Shown one piece after another: positions 16,651-25,133 of a stretch of DNA of 64,000 bases. The notes beneath the pieces were generated by a model. That model made no database searches. It was not told the origin of the DNA and worked only from the letters and a program-made list of their open reading frames with translations. Location: NCBI RefSeq assembly GCF_027922005.1, contig NZ_BSEV01000028.1:1-64000 (forward strand), read 5' to 3'. The stretch comes from Streptosporangium carneum (lineage in GTDB: Bacteria > Actinomycetota > Actinomycetes > Streptosporangiales > Streptosporangiaceae). The translations under genes and the position numbers were made by a program. Each line of letters begins with the position of its first letter. Position 1 is the first letter of the stretch.

Positions 16651-16854
16651 GCATGTGAGCTTAGAGAGTGTTCGATCCCGCGGGTTCCGTCCGATCCGGA
16701 TATCCGGGCTCCGTGAACGTTCGACGTGTTCTCGCCGGTGAGGCGGCGGGTCATGGCGTCGATCACGGAGAGGTGATCACGGAGAGGTGGATCACGGCTT
16801 CCGAGGCGGCGGGCGGGCCCTCGTGGTCGCGGGCCAGGCGGCCCGGCGGAGGGG
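16651..16854. repeat. Short intergenic region with a 14-bp tandem repeat
   Basis: GATCACGGAGAGGT starts at 16761 and 16775, with a partial third copy at 16790. The region lies upstream of yciO and downstream of the propeller gene. Purpose unknown; could be slippage or an operator array. Confidence 0.55.
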
Positions 16855-17892
16855 TCAGCGCAGCGGGCGGTCCGTGGCGGGGGACCGAACGGTGGGCGAG
16901 TCGGCGTCCGGGATGAGCAGGCGCGGCGCGCCGCCGCGCAGGGGCACGACCCAGACGTCGGCGTTGCGGCCGCCCGCGCCGCCCTTGGGCACCGCGTACA
17001 TCACGTGGCCGTCGTCGAGCCACGCAGCCTGGTCGTCCACGCTGCGGGTCTCCGCGAGCGGGGTTTCGACGCCGGTCGCGAGGTCGAGAACATGGAAGCG
17101 CCAGACGTCGGAGGTGAGCCCGGTCCGCTTCTTGTAGACCAGGCGCCGGCCGTCCGGGGACAGGGAGGGGCACTCGACGTTGTCGCGCAGGGCGGTGAGG
17201 GTGCGCCGCCTGATGTCGCCCTCGACGAGGTATCTGCGGTCCTGGGTGGCCACGGTGGCGAAGAACCGCTCTCCGCCGGGGACGAACGTCACACCCCACA
17301 CGTTGCGGTCGGTGTTCTCGTTCGGCTGCCCGTTCAGCAGGAACGTGAACCGCTCGACGTTGCCGACCGGGTCGCCGCCGACCCGGCCGATGGCGGTCTC
17401 GGTGGAGAAACCGTCGGAGAGGTACGAGTGCCCCGTCACGAAGGTCGTCGTGGCGTAGTAGCGGCCGTCCTCGGAGATCCGGGCACGGCTCGGGATCCCG
17501 TTGAGCGGGGTCTCCCCGCCGGGCCTGAGCCGATCGTCCAGAAGGGTGACGGCGAACGGCAGGATGGGGTTGCGCGTCTGGCGCAGGCAGAGGCCGCCCG
17601 CGGGCGAGGCGGCCGTCCGCTCGCAGCGGGTCGGGAGGACGACGCGCTCGCGCCGCACGTCGGCGGCCGGAAGCACGGCGATGTGGCCGAACGCGGGCCC
17701 GGGGCGCAGCGATCGGAACACGATCTGCCGCCCCTCGGGCAGCTCCACCGAGCCGCCGTCCCGTTCGCCGCCGATCGCGCCCGCACGCAGCGCCGAGGAG
17801 GTGACGCAGCTCGCGGCCACGGCGACGACGAGGACCGCGATCGCCGTCATGATCCTGCCGTCCCTGATCCTGCGCGGGCTGAGCTGGGTCAT
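16855..17892 (-). CDS. Membrane-anchored TolB-like beta-propeller protein (copy 1)
   Basis: 345 residues. An N-terminal transmembrane segment (MTAIAVLVVAVAASCVTSSA, residues 15-34) anchors an extracellular domain with WD40/TolB-like blades. Repeated blade signatures are NVECPSLSPDGRRLVYKK, ARISEDGRYYATTTFV and TRSVDDQAAWLDDGHVMYAV. The ATG overlaps the MFS stop by four bases, so it is the last gene of a three-gene operon. It is a clear paralogue of 29122-30072, sharing LAETRSVDDQAAWLDD exactly. Function unknown; propellers of this type usually bind proteins or cell-wall polymers. Confidence 0.8.
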   Translation of the reverse strand: MTQLSPRRIRDGRIMTAIAVLVVAVAASCVTSSALRAGAIGGERDGGSVELPEGRQIVFRSLRPGPAFGHIAVLPAADVRRERVVLPTRCERTAASPAGGLCLRQTRNPILPFAVTLLDDRLRPGGETPLNGIPSRARISEDGRYYATTTFVTGHSYLSDGFSTETAIGRVGGDPVGNVERFTFLLNGQPNENTDRNVWGVTFVPGGERFFATVATQDRRYLVEGDIRRRTLTALRDNVECPSLSPDGRRLVYKKRTGLTSDVWRFHVLDLATGVETPLAETRSVDDQAAWLDDGHVMYAVPKGGAGGRNADVWVVPLRGGAPRLLIPDADSPTVRSPATDRPLR

Positions 17893-19196
17893 CGGGCCTC
17901 CGTCCGGTGGTCGCGGGATCGTGTGATCATCGGTACGGCCACGAGCAGGGCGGCCGTGAGGGCGGCGGCGAAGGTCCACACGGCGGCGTCGCCCTCGGCG
18001 GCCGTCCAGACCGCGCCGAAGGCCACCGCGCCGAGGGCGCGCCCGCCCGCCACCGCCGCCTGAACGACGGAGATCCCGGTCGCCGTCAGTTCGGCGGGGA
18101 GCAGCGGCGCGGCCGCCGCGGGCAGCACACCGTCGGTCGCCGCGTAGTAGGCGCCGAGGAACACCAGGCACAGCATGGCCCCGGCGGTCCCGTCGACGAG
18201 GATCGCGGTGAGGTAGGCGCACAGCAGCAGGCCGTACCCGGCGGTGAGGACGCGGTTCCTGCCGTACCGGTCAGAGGCTCGGCCGAGCGGCACGGCCAGG
18301 GCGAGGTAGACCAGGCTCGTGCAGACGAACAGCAGCGGGAACCAGCGGGTCGTGACCGACTCGTTGCGCAGCAGGACGAGATAGAGGAGGCCGTCGCCGA
18401 TCGTCGCCGCCGACAGCACGGCCGCGGCGCAGAACAGCCGCCGGAACCCGTCGATCCGCAGCAGCGCCGCGACGTCGCGAAGCGAGACCGGTCGCGCCCG
18501 GTGTTCCGGCGCGGGGTGTTCCAGGGCGCGGTGTTTCAGGGCGCGGTGTTCCGGTACGCGGTGCTCCGGCGCGGGGCGTTCCGGGGGGCGGTGTTCCGGT
18601 ACGCGGTGGACGAACAGCAGCACGCCGAGGACGGCGGCGCAGAACGAGACGACGAAGACCATGTCGAAGTCGCCCGGTGCGAGCGCGAGCAGGCCGAACG
18701 CGACGACGGGGCCGAGCAGCGCGCCGGTCGCGTCGAGGGCCCGGTGCACGCCGAAGGACCTGCCGAGCCGGTCCCGCGGACCCGCCGTGGCGATGAGCAG
18801 GTCGCGCGGCGCGGTCCGCAGCCCCTTGCCCGCGCGGTCCACCGCCACCGCCGCCGACAGCGCCCCCGCGCCCGCCACGGGGAGCAGCATCAGCTTGGCG
18901 GCGGCCCCGAGGGCGTACCCCGCGCCCGCCATGAGCTTGGGACGGCGCAGCCGGTCCGCGAGGAAGCCGCCGAGCAGCCGCATCAGGACGGTCGCGCCCT
19001 GGTAGAGGCCGTCCAGCAGCCCGTACCCCAGGGGAGTGAGCCCCAGGGCGAGGGTCGCGAACATCGGCAGGACGGCCGTCACCATCTCGGTGGAGACGTC
19101 GGTGATCAGGCTCACCAGGCCGAGGACGACGACGACCCGGGGCACCCGGGTCGTCGATCTCGCACCGTGCGGGATGTCGCGTACCGATACGTACAC
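17889..19196 (-). CDS. MFS transporter with repeat-expanded central loop (copy 1)
   Basis: 435 residues, 12 predicted helices. Motif A-like segments: GGFLADRLRRPKLMAG after helix 2 and GRASDRYGRNR after helix 8; VDRAGKGLRTAPRDLL is shared with copy 2 (30069-31310). Start is GTG at 19196 (MYVSVRD), matching the MY(V/L)S start of the paralogue. The central cytoplasmic loop (about residues 200-245) is expanded by His/Glu/Arg/Pro repeats of the form PEHR. Substrate unknown. Sits between a secreted DMFase-like protein and a propeller protein. Confidence 0.85.
   Translation of the reverse strand: MYVSVRDIPHGARSTTRVPRVVVVLGLVSLITDVSTEMVTAVLPMFATLALGLTPLGYGLLDGLYQGATVLMRLLGGFLADRLRRPKLMAGAGYALGAAAKLMLLPVAGAGALSAAVAVDRAGKGLRTAPRDLLIATAGPRDRLGRSFGVHRALDATGALLGPVVAFGLLALAPGDFDMVFVVSFCAAVLGVLLFVHRVPEHRPPERPAPEHRVPEHRALKHRALEHPAPEHRARPVSLRDVAALLRIDGFRRLFCAAAVLSAATIGDGLLYLVLLRNESVTTRWFPLLFVCTSLVYLALAVPLGRASDRYGRNRVLTAGYGLLLCAYLTAILVDGTAGAMLCLVFLGAYYAATDGVLPAAAAPLLPAELTATGISVVQAAVAGGRALGAVAFGAVWTAAEGDAAVWTFAAALTAALLVAVPMITRSRDHRTEAR
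18490..18612. repeat. 15-bp minisatellite in the MFS central loop
   Basis: About eight degenerate copies of a 15-bp unit resembling GCGCGGTGTTCCGGT encode repeated (V/A)(P/L)EHR pentapeptides. The paralogous MFS at 30069 lacks the insertion, so it arose after the duplication. Being a multiple of three, copy-number change keeps the frame. Confidence 0.75.
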
Positions 19197-19309
19197 GTGG
19201 CCTCCGAGGGAAACCGGCGGGCGAGGCCGGCTCAGAGCGGACGAGGGGCGGCGGCGGGAGGACGGGCGGGACGGCGGAGGCCGCCCCGCCCGGTCGGCGC
19301 GGATCCGGG

Positions 19310-21763
19310 TCAGCCGGCGCCCGGGAGCGGCCTGTCGGCGGCGAAGGCGTCCAGGACGTTCTCGGTGATGGTGGCGATGTCGTTGTCGTAGTTGTTGTAG
19401 AACAGGCTGCCGGCCCAGGAGATGGAGCTGGCCGAGAAGACCGCGCCTCCCCTGGGGTAGCGGGTCAGGGTGACGTCGCCGCGGACGAGCCAGTTGACGG
19501 TGCCGCCCTCCATGAGGTTGGCGGTGTTGTTCTCCTCCTTCACGAACAGGTACTCGTCGCCGAAGCCGGTGCCCGAGCCCAGGACGATCGTGTTGTCGGC
19601 GGTGCCCAGGGCGTAGTCGGCGCGGTCGAGCTCCTCGCCCATGGGGCCGCCCTGGCTCTGCAGGGAGTCGAAGTCGCCGATGGGGCCGGTGGCCTTGACG
19701 CCGTCGAAGACCCAGGCGGCTCTGGGGTCGTGGCTCTGGGGCGAGCGGTCCAGAGGCCGGCTGTAGGTGCCGGTGCCCAGGCGGGAGCCGAAGCCCTGGG
19801 CGGTGAAGCCGACGCCGACCAGTTGCTGCGGGGGACGACCGCGGAAGCGCCACAGGCCGCCGTATTCGCCGGTGGTGCTGTGGTAGTGCTCGCCCGGGGC
19901 GCCCTGCCAGGCTTCGGTGCCGTCGTGGCGGCGCAGCTCGGTGTAGGCGCCGGTGCGGTCGAGCGGGGTGACCCAGTAGAAGCCGTTGCCGCCCAGGTAC
20001 ATGAGGCGGCCGCCGTCGTTCAGCCAGCTCTGCAGGGCGTCGAGCATGGGCTCCGAGGTGTACTCGGGGTGGCTGCCGGTGATGACGACCTTGTAGTCGT
20101 CCAGCAGCTTCGTGCCCTCCCGGTGCAGGTCGTGATCCGTGATGTAGTCGACGGTGTGGCCGGTGGACTCCAGCCAGTCGGTGATGTGGGTGTCGGCCTC
20201 GAACTGCCACGGCCTGCTCTCACCCCTGGGACCGCTGGCGTACGGACGCAGGTTGGTGAGCGGGCGCAGGTGCGACGAGTAGACCACGCCGCTGCCGTCG
20301 CTGTGCCGGGAGTACTGGCTCATCCCGCTCGTGAGGCCGCCCGTCATCCCGTAGGCCAGGTAGCTGAACGTCGGCACCAGCAGGGCGACCTTCGAGGCGG
20401 GCTTGCCGTGCTTGGGCCGCACCACGAAGGTGGCGTGGTAGACGTTCCCGCCCGCCTCCAGCTTGGCCGCGTACACGCCGCTGCGGGCGTCGGCGGGCAC
20501 CTTCCAGGTGAAGCCGGGTTCCCAGGCGGCGTCGCCCAGGTCGTCGTCGTGGAAGTACATCGCCCCGTACTGCTTGGGCGCCAGTTTGAAGTCCTGCTCG
20601 TCGGCCTGCCAGTTGTGGCCGGTGACGGCTCGGACCGGCAGGTTGACCGCGCGGCCGTGCAGACGGTTGCGGGAGGTGTCCACGACCTGGTCGGTGTCCA
20701 TCTTCTGGGAGAAGTCGAAGGCCGCCACCGCCCGCTCCGCAGGCCCGCCGCGGCGCAGCGCACGGATCTCCTGCTCGTCCAGTGCCCGGTCGTACACCCG
20801 CGGGGCGTCGATCTTGCCATTGTAGAATCCGGCAGGCCGGTCCTGACCGCCCTGGTAGGCGGCGATCAACAGGGGGGCGGCGGCGTTCTTCAGCCCGCGG
20901 GCCTCGATCGTGCGGGTGACGACGGCTTCGGAGTCGTTGGGGTGGCCGGTCAGCGGATACTGGTACAGCCCCACCTTGCCGGTTCCGGCGTCGTACGAGA
21001 CGGCGGCGAAGTACCAGCCGGAGGAGTTCACATGCTGCGGCCGGACGACGCCGCCGGGTTCGACCCCTCGCAGCGCCGGGGCCCACGGCTTCAGCTTCAC
21101 GCCGCTGCTCACCGTGTGGGCGCGTCCGGACCGGTCGGCCAGTCGCAGGCCCAGCCCGCCGTCCTGGTCCACGAACATGCCGTATCCGGCCTGTTCCTTC
21201 TCCGACCACTTGGTCACGATCCCCTGTACGGCTCCCGTGCCGGCCGGGGTCCGCCGGTAGGCGACGGGGTTGAGCTTGGAACCGGGGACGGTGGTCGGCG
21301 CGATCCACGCCGTGATGGTGAAGCTCCCGTCGGGCCGCAGGGCGCCGTGGTCGGGAACGGTCACGTACGAGCCCACCGGCAGCGTCTGGTACCGGCCCGG
21401 GTACTCCTTGTTGACGTCGGACTCGACGACCTGCTCCTTGATCCCCGGCCCGCGTGGATCCGCGTCACCGTGCACCACCCGCACCATCGTGGCCCGGAAC
21501 GACGGACTCTTCGTGCTCACCATGATCTTCACGGACTCGCCCGGCTGGACGCTCAGCCGGTCCGGATACCCGCTGATCCCGAGAGTGTCCAACGCCTCCT
21601 GGGGCGTCCTCGGATCGACGGGGAGCGGGGGCGGATCGACCTTCGGGGTCTGGGGCGCCGTCGCCGCCGCCCCCACCCCCGTGGACAGCGGCCCGGACCC
21701 GCCGATCACGGCGACCAACGCCGTGATCAGCAGAGCCGTCCCCGTTCGTCTGCGCGCAATCAC
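19310..21763 (-). CDS. Secreted N,N-dimethylformamidase large-subunit-like protein with LamG domain
   Basis: 817 residues from the GTG at 21763, which has AGAGAGG seven bases upstream. Signal peptide at 1-37 (RRRTGTALLITALVAVIGG...). A LamG/concanavalin-like domain spans about 130-340 (DGSFTITAWIAP ... GKIDAPRVYDRALDEQEI). The C-terminal region (about 430-817) matches the DMFase beta-subunit catalytic domain: VPTFSYLAYG, GSHPEYTSEPMLDALQSWL, GGRLMYLGGNGFYWVTPLDR. In DMFase, two Tyr and a Glu bind mononuclear iron; Tyr in FSYLAY and Glu in HPEY are candidates (inference). No small subunit is encoded nearby. First gene of an operon with the MFS and propeller genes. True substrate unknown; the exported location is unlike the soluble DMF-degrading enzyme. 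Confidence 0.75.
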   Translation of the reverse strand: MIARRRTGTALLITALVAVIGGSGPLSTGVGAAATAPQTPKVDPPPLPVDPRTPQEALDTLGISGYPDRLSVQPGESVKIMVSTKSPSFRATMVRVVHGDADPRGPGIKEQVVESDVNKEYPGRYQTLPVGSYVTVPDHGALRPDGSFTITAWIAPTTVPGSKLNPVAYRRTPAGTGAVQGIVTKWSEKEQAGYGMFVDQDGGLGLRLADRSGRAHTVSSGVKLKPWAPALRGVEPGGVVRPQHVNSSGWYFAAVSYDAGTGKVGLYQYPLTGHPNDSEAVVTRTIEARGLKNAAAPLLIAAYQGGQDRPAGFYNGKIDAPRVYDRALDEQEIRALRRGGPAERAVAAFDFSQKMDTDQVVDTSRNRLHGRAVNLPVRAVTGHNWQADEQDFKLAPKQYGAMYFHDDDLGDAAWEPGFTWKVPADARSGVYAAKLEAGGNVYHATFVVRPKHGKPASKVALLVPTFSYLAYGMTGGLTSGMSQYSRHSDGSGVVYSSHLRPLTNLRPYASGPRGESRPWQFEADTHITDWLESTGHTVDYITDHDLHREGTKLLDDYKVVITGSHPEYTSEPMLDALQSWLNDGGRLMYLGGNGFYWVTPLDRTGAYTELRRHDGTEAWQGAPGEHYHSTTGEYGGLWRFRGRPPQQLVGVGFTAQGFGSRLGTGTYSRPLDRSPQSHDPRAAWVFDGVKATGPIGDFDSLQSQGGPMGEELDRADYALGTADNTIVLGSGTGFGDEYLFVKEENNTANLMEGGTVNWLVRGDVTLTRYPRGGAVFSASSISWAGSLFYNNYDNDIATITENVLDAFAADRPLPGAG

Positions 21764-22079
21764 TCGATCACCTCTCTGCCGGCCCTGGACCCTGGCCACA
21801 CGGGGGACGACGTGCCGTCGCACCGGCGCGGCGACGGTGCGATCGCTGTGCCGCCGCGATCGAACGACGCGCGCTTCCGTCGCCTCAGAGGACGTGCGCT
21901 GCCTCTCGTTGCTGTAGCTGCCTCTCGTTACTGAAAACGTGACCTCAAATTAGAACAAACAGTAAGAGCGTGCTAGAGAGTGTGCATCGGTCAATTTGGC
22001 CGATAGTGGCCTCGGTTCGCTGTGCGGGACCCCGTCGCCCCGGGCGAGGTGAGAGCGCGCCGTGGTGTGGTTACGATTC
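21764..22079. other. Divergent intergenic region with a 19-bp direct repeat
   Basis: Two adjacent copies of a 19-bp unit starting GCTGCCTCTCGTT lie at 21898-21916 and 21917-21935, about 135 bp upstream of the DMFase-like gene start. The AT-rich stretch 21935-21975 next to it is a plausible promoter region. The repeat could be a tandem operator for the DMFase-MFS-propeller operon. Confidence 0.5.
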
Positions 22080-22574
22080 ATGATCGTGTCGATGTGGTTG
22101 AACCTGGCGAAGATCGACGTCGAGGCGCTGGAGTCGGTACGGACGGACCCCGCCCTGATCGGCGCGATCCTCTTCGACGGCGGGCGGCCGTCCGCCGGCT
22201 CCCTGCGGGAGAACGACGTGTTCGGAGACGACTACCGGACCCTCGCCGCCGTCGCGGAGGGCAGGGCCGAGGCCGAGCATCAGACCACGCGGTGGGGGAG
22301 GTGCTATCCCTGGCTCGCGGCGGCGACCGGCGAGGACGGCGAGAACGACGTGGAGGGGTGCGAGTTCGGCTACGGCCCGGTGTTCGTCCTCGACCCCGGC
22401 CAGGTGGCGGTGGTCGCGAAAGGCCTGATGGGCGAGGGGTGGGGGTTCGGCGTCGCTCGGCGGGACGCGGCGGACGGTGTTCATGAGGGGGGTTACGAGG
22501 GGTTTGAGGACCTCGGGCCGTTCTACGCGGCGGCGGCACGGGAGGGCAGGGCCGTCGTGGGAGGGGTGAGCTGA
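22080..22574 (+). CDS. DUF1877 (YfbM-like) family protein
   Basis: 164 residues from the ATG at 22080. The N-terminus MIVSMWLNLAKIDVEALESV, with DPALIGAILF following, is the normal start of DUF1877 proteins; later segments WGFGVARRDAADGVHEGGYE and DLGPFYAAAAREGRAVV also fit. Small, acidic and cytosolic, function unknown. An upstream GTG at 22062 is open but gives an extension without homology. Confidence 0.7.
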   Translation: MIVSMWLNLAKIDVEALESVRTDPALIGAILFDGGRPSAGSLRENDVFGDDYRTLAAVAEGRAEAEHQTTRWGRCYPWLAAATGEDGENDVEGCEFGYGPVFVLDPGQVAVVAKGLMGEGWGFGVARRDAADGVHEGGYEGFEDLGPFYAAAAREGRAVVGGVS

Positions 22575-22663
22575 CCCTCCCACGGTGATCGCCGCACCGA
22601 TTCCGATGTGAATTGTCCGACTTCCGGGCGTGCCTTGATAGAGCGTCGGGCAGCGTCATCGGT

Positions 22664-23284
22664 ATGAATGATGGAAAACACGCAAAGGCCATCATCGGCA
22701 CTGTCTTCGCCGGCTCAGCCCTGCTCGCGGCCGCGGCCTGCGGAAACGCCCCCACTCAGTCCGGCTCCCGCAAGGCGGCGCCCGCGGGCGTCGTCGTCGG
22801 CCTCGTGTCGCCGTCGGGGACGCCGGGCGACCCCGGCCAGGACTCCGGCGGCATGGCGAGCCTTGAGAAGGCGTGCGCCGCGGCCGTGAACGCCGTCAAG
22901 GGCTCCACGGTTCTGTCGGTCCAGGCGGAGAACGACGGCCGGATCTGGGGAGTCCAACTGGCCGGACCCGAGGGCGCGGAGCAGCTGCTGGAAGTGGACG
23001 CGTCAGGAAAGGTGGTCTCGGGACCAAGGACCAAGGTCACCGGCGAAGAGGAGAAGGCCAGGGTCACGGGCATCGTCAAGGACTCCAGGCTCTCCTACGA
23101 GGAGGCGGCGAAGAAGGTGTCCTCCTCGGTGCCGCACGGCAGGATCACCCACATGAGCCTGGACAGGTACACCGACAACCTTCTCGTCTGGGATGTCGAC
23201 GTCGTCACCCCGGACGGCGTCTGGCACGAGGTCAAGGTCGACGCGAAGGACGGCGCCGTGACCAAGGACGGCCACAGGGACTGA
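22664..23284 (+). CDS. PepSY-domain lipoprotein
   Basis: 206 residues with a lipoprotein signal peptide: KAIIGTVFAGSALLAAAACG, lipobox LAAAAC with the lipidated Cys near residue 26. Two PepSY-like modules follow (about 75-125, VQAENDGRIWGVQLAGPEG; about 130-206, LSYEEAAKKV ... VWDVDVVTPDGVWHEVKVD). PepSY domains inhibit or modulate secreted peptidases and also occur in envelope sensors. No peptidase gene is adjacent. Monocistronic, with a hairpin terminator at 23350. Confidence 0.8.
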   Translation: MNDGKHAKAIIGTVFAGSALLAAAACGNAPTQSGSRKAAPAGVVVGLVSPSGTPGDPGQDSGGMASLEKACAAAVNAVKGSTVLSVQAENDGRIWGVQLAGPEGAEQLLEVDASGKVVSGPRTKVTGEEEKARVTGIVKDSRLSYEEAAKKVSSSVPHGRITHMSLDRYTDNLLVWDVDVVTPDGVWHEVKVDAKDGAVTKDGHRD

Positions 23285-23349
23285 GCCCGCGTCAGCAGCC
23301 GCGGCCGTGCCGGGAGGTGGGGGACCCGCGAACGGTCGGCGGGCGCCGA

Positions 23350-23382
23350 GTCCGTGAGTGAGGACCGCCTCAGCTCACGGAC
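23350..23382. terminator. Bidirectional hairpin between convergent genes
   Basis: GTCCGTGAG at 23350-23358 pairs with CTCACGGAC at 23374-23382, extended by TGAGG/CCTCA. It overlaps the stop codon of the DUF1801 gene (23370) and follows the PepSY lipoprotein gene. Confidence 0.6.
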
Positions 23383-23846
23383 TTCTTGATGAGCGCGCCG
23401 ATCCGTTCCTCGTCGGCGGCGGTCAACTCCGTCAGAGCGAAGGAGGTCGGCCACATGGCGCCTTCGTCGAGGTTCGCCACGTCATTGAAGCCGAGCGTGG
23501 CGTACCTCGTCTTGAACTTCTTCGCGGTCTGGAAGAAGCAGACGATCTTGCCGTCCCTGGTGTACGCGGGCATCCCGTACCAGAGCTTCGGCGAGAGGGC
23601 CGGCGCGTTGGCTCTGACGATGTCATGGATCCGCTCGGCGAGGACGCGGTCCGACTCCTCCATCTCGGCGATCTTCGCGAGCACTTCGCTCTCCGCGTCC
23701 GCCGTGACCGCGCGCGGGCCGCGCCGCGCGGACGCCTTCAGCTCCCGGGCGCGCTCCTTCATCGCGCCCCGTTCCTCATCCGTGAAGCCGTCGAACTTCT
23801 CGCCGGCCGCGCCGGTGTTCCCGGCGGACGTCTGCGTGTCCTTCAT
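23370..23846 (-). CDS. DUF1801 family protein (frataxin-like/YdhG type)
   Basis: 158 residues from the ATG at 23846 (GAGGAAACC RBS). The C-terminal half contains the DUF1801 signature [20 protein letters not shown] and [19 protein letters not shown]. The N-terminal half is a Lys/Glu/Arg-rich helical region. Bacillus relatives have been called iron chaperones; the role here is not established. Its promoter region carries one copy of a motif also found upstream of the VOC gene and its remnant, linking it to the AraC regulator nearby. Confidence 0.75.
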   Translation of the reverse strand: MKDTQTSAGNTGAAGEKFDGFTDEERGAMKERARELKASARRGPRAVTADAESEVLAKIAEMEESDRVLAERIHDIVRANAPALSPKLWYGMPAYTRDGKIVCFFQTAKKFKTRYATLGFNDVANLDEGAMWPTSFALTELTAADEERIGALIKKSVS

Positions 23847-23912
23847 GGCAGGTTTCCTCTCATACAAGGCTTGATCTGGACAATCTCATGCTAGGGATTC
23901 GCCGCGGTGGCG

Positions 23913-23933
23913 GCTTCTCGGAAACTGATCGGT
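23913..23933 (-). promoter_or_regulatory. Operator-like motif copy 1 (upstream of DUF1801 gene)
   Basis: On the + strand GCTTCTCGG-AAA-CTGATCGGT, one of three closely related 21-bp sites in 1.7 kb, all in the same orientation. It lies 66 bp before the DUF1801 start. Confidence 0.5.
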
Positions 23934-23959
23934 TGTCGCCCGGGTGGGAACGGCGACGG

Positions 23960-24412
23960 TCAGCCGAGCCAGCGGCCGTCGCGCATCAGGTCGCGTCCCC
24001 GCAACTCGTTCGCCTCCCGCCAGGCCTGGACGCGCCGTGGCCGGATCAGGAAGTACTGGTAGGGCTCGTCGAGCTCGCGCGGGTCGAAACCGGTCCTGGC
24101 CGCGAACGCGTCGCCTGTCTCCGGGGCGAGGTCGGCGAGGTTCACCGGCTCGGCGGCGCCGTCGACGACGACGACGTCGCGCGTCGGCCCGAGGCTGAGT
24201 CGCACCCGGCCGTCCGCCAGCAGGTTGCGGCCGGTGACCGAGGCACGCGGCGTCGAGATGAGGAACGCGGTCCCGTCCCAGAGGTACGAGAGCGGGACGA
24301 GGTGGACGCCAGAGGAGCCGGCCGTCGCGACCCAGAGATCGACGTCGTTCTCCAGTCTCGCGCGAGTGTCCCGCAGCCGCTCCTCGAGCTCACGCGGCGG
24401 CACGCCTGTCAT
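23960..24412 (-). CDS. Pyridoxamine 5'-phosphate oxidase-like (split-barrel) flavoprotein
   Basis: 150 residues, a single FMN/F420-binding split barrel. Recognisable strands: DVDLWVATAGSSGVHLVPLS, YLWDGTAFLISTPRASVTGRN and VRLSLGPTRDVVVVDGAAEPV, with a C-terminal FLIRPRRVQAWREANEL. The ATG at 24412 was preferred over 24427 because MTGVPPRELEERL starts the first helix. The family in actinomycetes often uses F420 to reduce small molecules; cofactor not provable here. Lies downstream of the AraC gene, separated by a hairpin. Confidence 0.75.
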   Translation of the reverse strand: MTGVPPRELEERLRDTRARLENDVDLWVATAGSSGVHLVPLSYLWDGTAFLISTPRASVTGRNLLADGRVRLSLGPTRDVVVVDGAAEPVNLADLAPETGDAFAARTGFDPRELDEPYQYFLIRPRRVQAWREANELRGRDLMRDGRWLG

Positions 24413-24515
24413 GCTTCCTCCGGTCACGTCGTGGAGAGCCCTCCGTCCGGGGGAGGGCTCCGTCGGCGGCCACGGTGTCGGCCACCTCGAGGGTGAGGGA
24501 TGCGATGGAGGTCAT
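24390..24515 (-). pseudogene. Remnant of a second VOC/glyoxalase-type gene
   Basis: The frame from the ATG at 24515 reads MTSIASLTLEVADTVAAD, a very common start for actinobacterial VOC (glyoxalase/bleomycin resistance) proteins, then loses similarity. The ATG is preceded, at the same distance as in the intact VOC gene at 25544, by the same motif and about 50 bp of similar upstream DNA. The rest of the gene appears deleted. Confidence 0.5.
24436..24460 (-). terminator. Hairpin downstream of the AraC gene
   Basis: GAGCCCTCC at 24436-24444 pairs with GGAGGGCTC at 24452-24460, seven-base loop. Located between the AraC stop and the PPOX start. Confidence 0.5.
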
Positions 24516-24520
24516 GACCG

Positions 24521-24985
24521 TCACGCTGTTTGCGGCTCGGTGACCGGCGCTTCTCGATTCCTGACCGGTCTCGTCACCTGCTTCGCCACGCACGACGGCA
24601 TCCCCGCCGCGGCGCCCGCCGTGCGGCGCTGGTAGGCGCTGGGCGGCATGCCGACCAGCTCGGTGAAGCGGGTGCTGAAGGTGCCCAGCGACGAGCAGCC
24701 GACCGCGAAGCAGACGTCGGTGACGCTGAGGTCGCCACGACGCAGCAGCGCCATCGCGCGCTCGATGCGACGTGTCATCAGATAGGCGTACGGCGACTCG
24801 CCGTAGGCGAGCCGGAACTGACGGCTGAGGTGCCCGGCCGACATGTGCGCGCTGCGGGCGAGCGCCTCGACGTTCAGCGGCTGCGCGTACTCCCGGTCGA
24901 TCCGATCGCGGACGCGACGCAGTCGCGCAAGGTCGTTCAGGCGCTGTGCCGCGGTGAGTGCGCGTCCCCACGCGGGATGACACAT
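24521..24985 (-). CDS. AraC family transcriptional regulator (DNA-binding domain only)
   Basis: 154 residues comprising essentially only the two-HTH AraC domain: LNVEALARSAHMSAGHLSRQ, FRLAYGESPYAYLMTRRIER and the conserved second HTH VTDVCFAVGCSSLGTFSTRF followed by TELVGMPPSAYQRR. No N-terminal ligand-binding domain. Start ATG at 24985 with AAAGGAG upstream. It lies 148 bp after the VOC gene on the same strand. Stand-alone AraC proteins of this size next to VOC genes are common in actinomycetes and are likely local activators; the three repeated motifs nearby are candidate targets. Confidence 0.85.
   Translation of the reverse strand: MCHPAWGRALTAAQRLNDLARLRRVRDRIDREYAQPLNVEALARSAHMSAGHLSRQFRLAYGESPYAYLMTRRIERAMALLRRGDLSVTDVCFAVGCSSLGTFSTRFTELVGMPPSAYQRRTAGAAAGMPSCVAKQVTRPVRNREAPVTEPQTA
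24549..24569 (-). promoter_or_regulatory. Operator-like motif copy 2 (upstream of VOC remnant, inside AraC 3' end)
   Basis: On the + strand GCTTCTCG-ATTC-CTGACCGGT. It is 34 bp upstream of the remnant ATG at 24515 and lies within the last codons of the AraC gene, a sign that regulatory DNA was duplicated together with a VOC gene. Confidence 0.45.
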
Positions 24986-25133
24986 GGGAGAACTCCTTTC
25001 ATCGATGCTCGCGAGCGCCCGGGCCGCATGGCGAGGCGCCCGCCGGTGAGGGGGGCCGAGGACGGAGGCCTGGAGGCGCCGGCCGCCGCGCTCTCCGCGG
25101 CGGCCGTCATGGCCGCGTCGATCACTGAACGGC

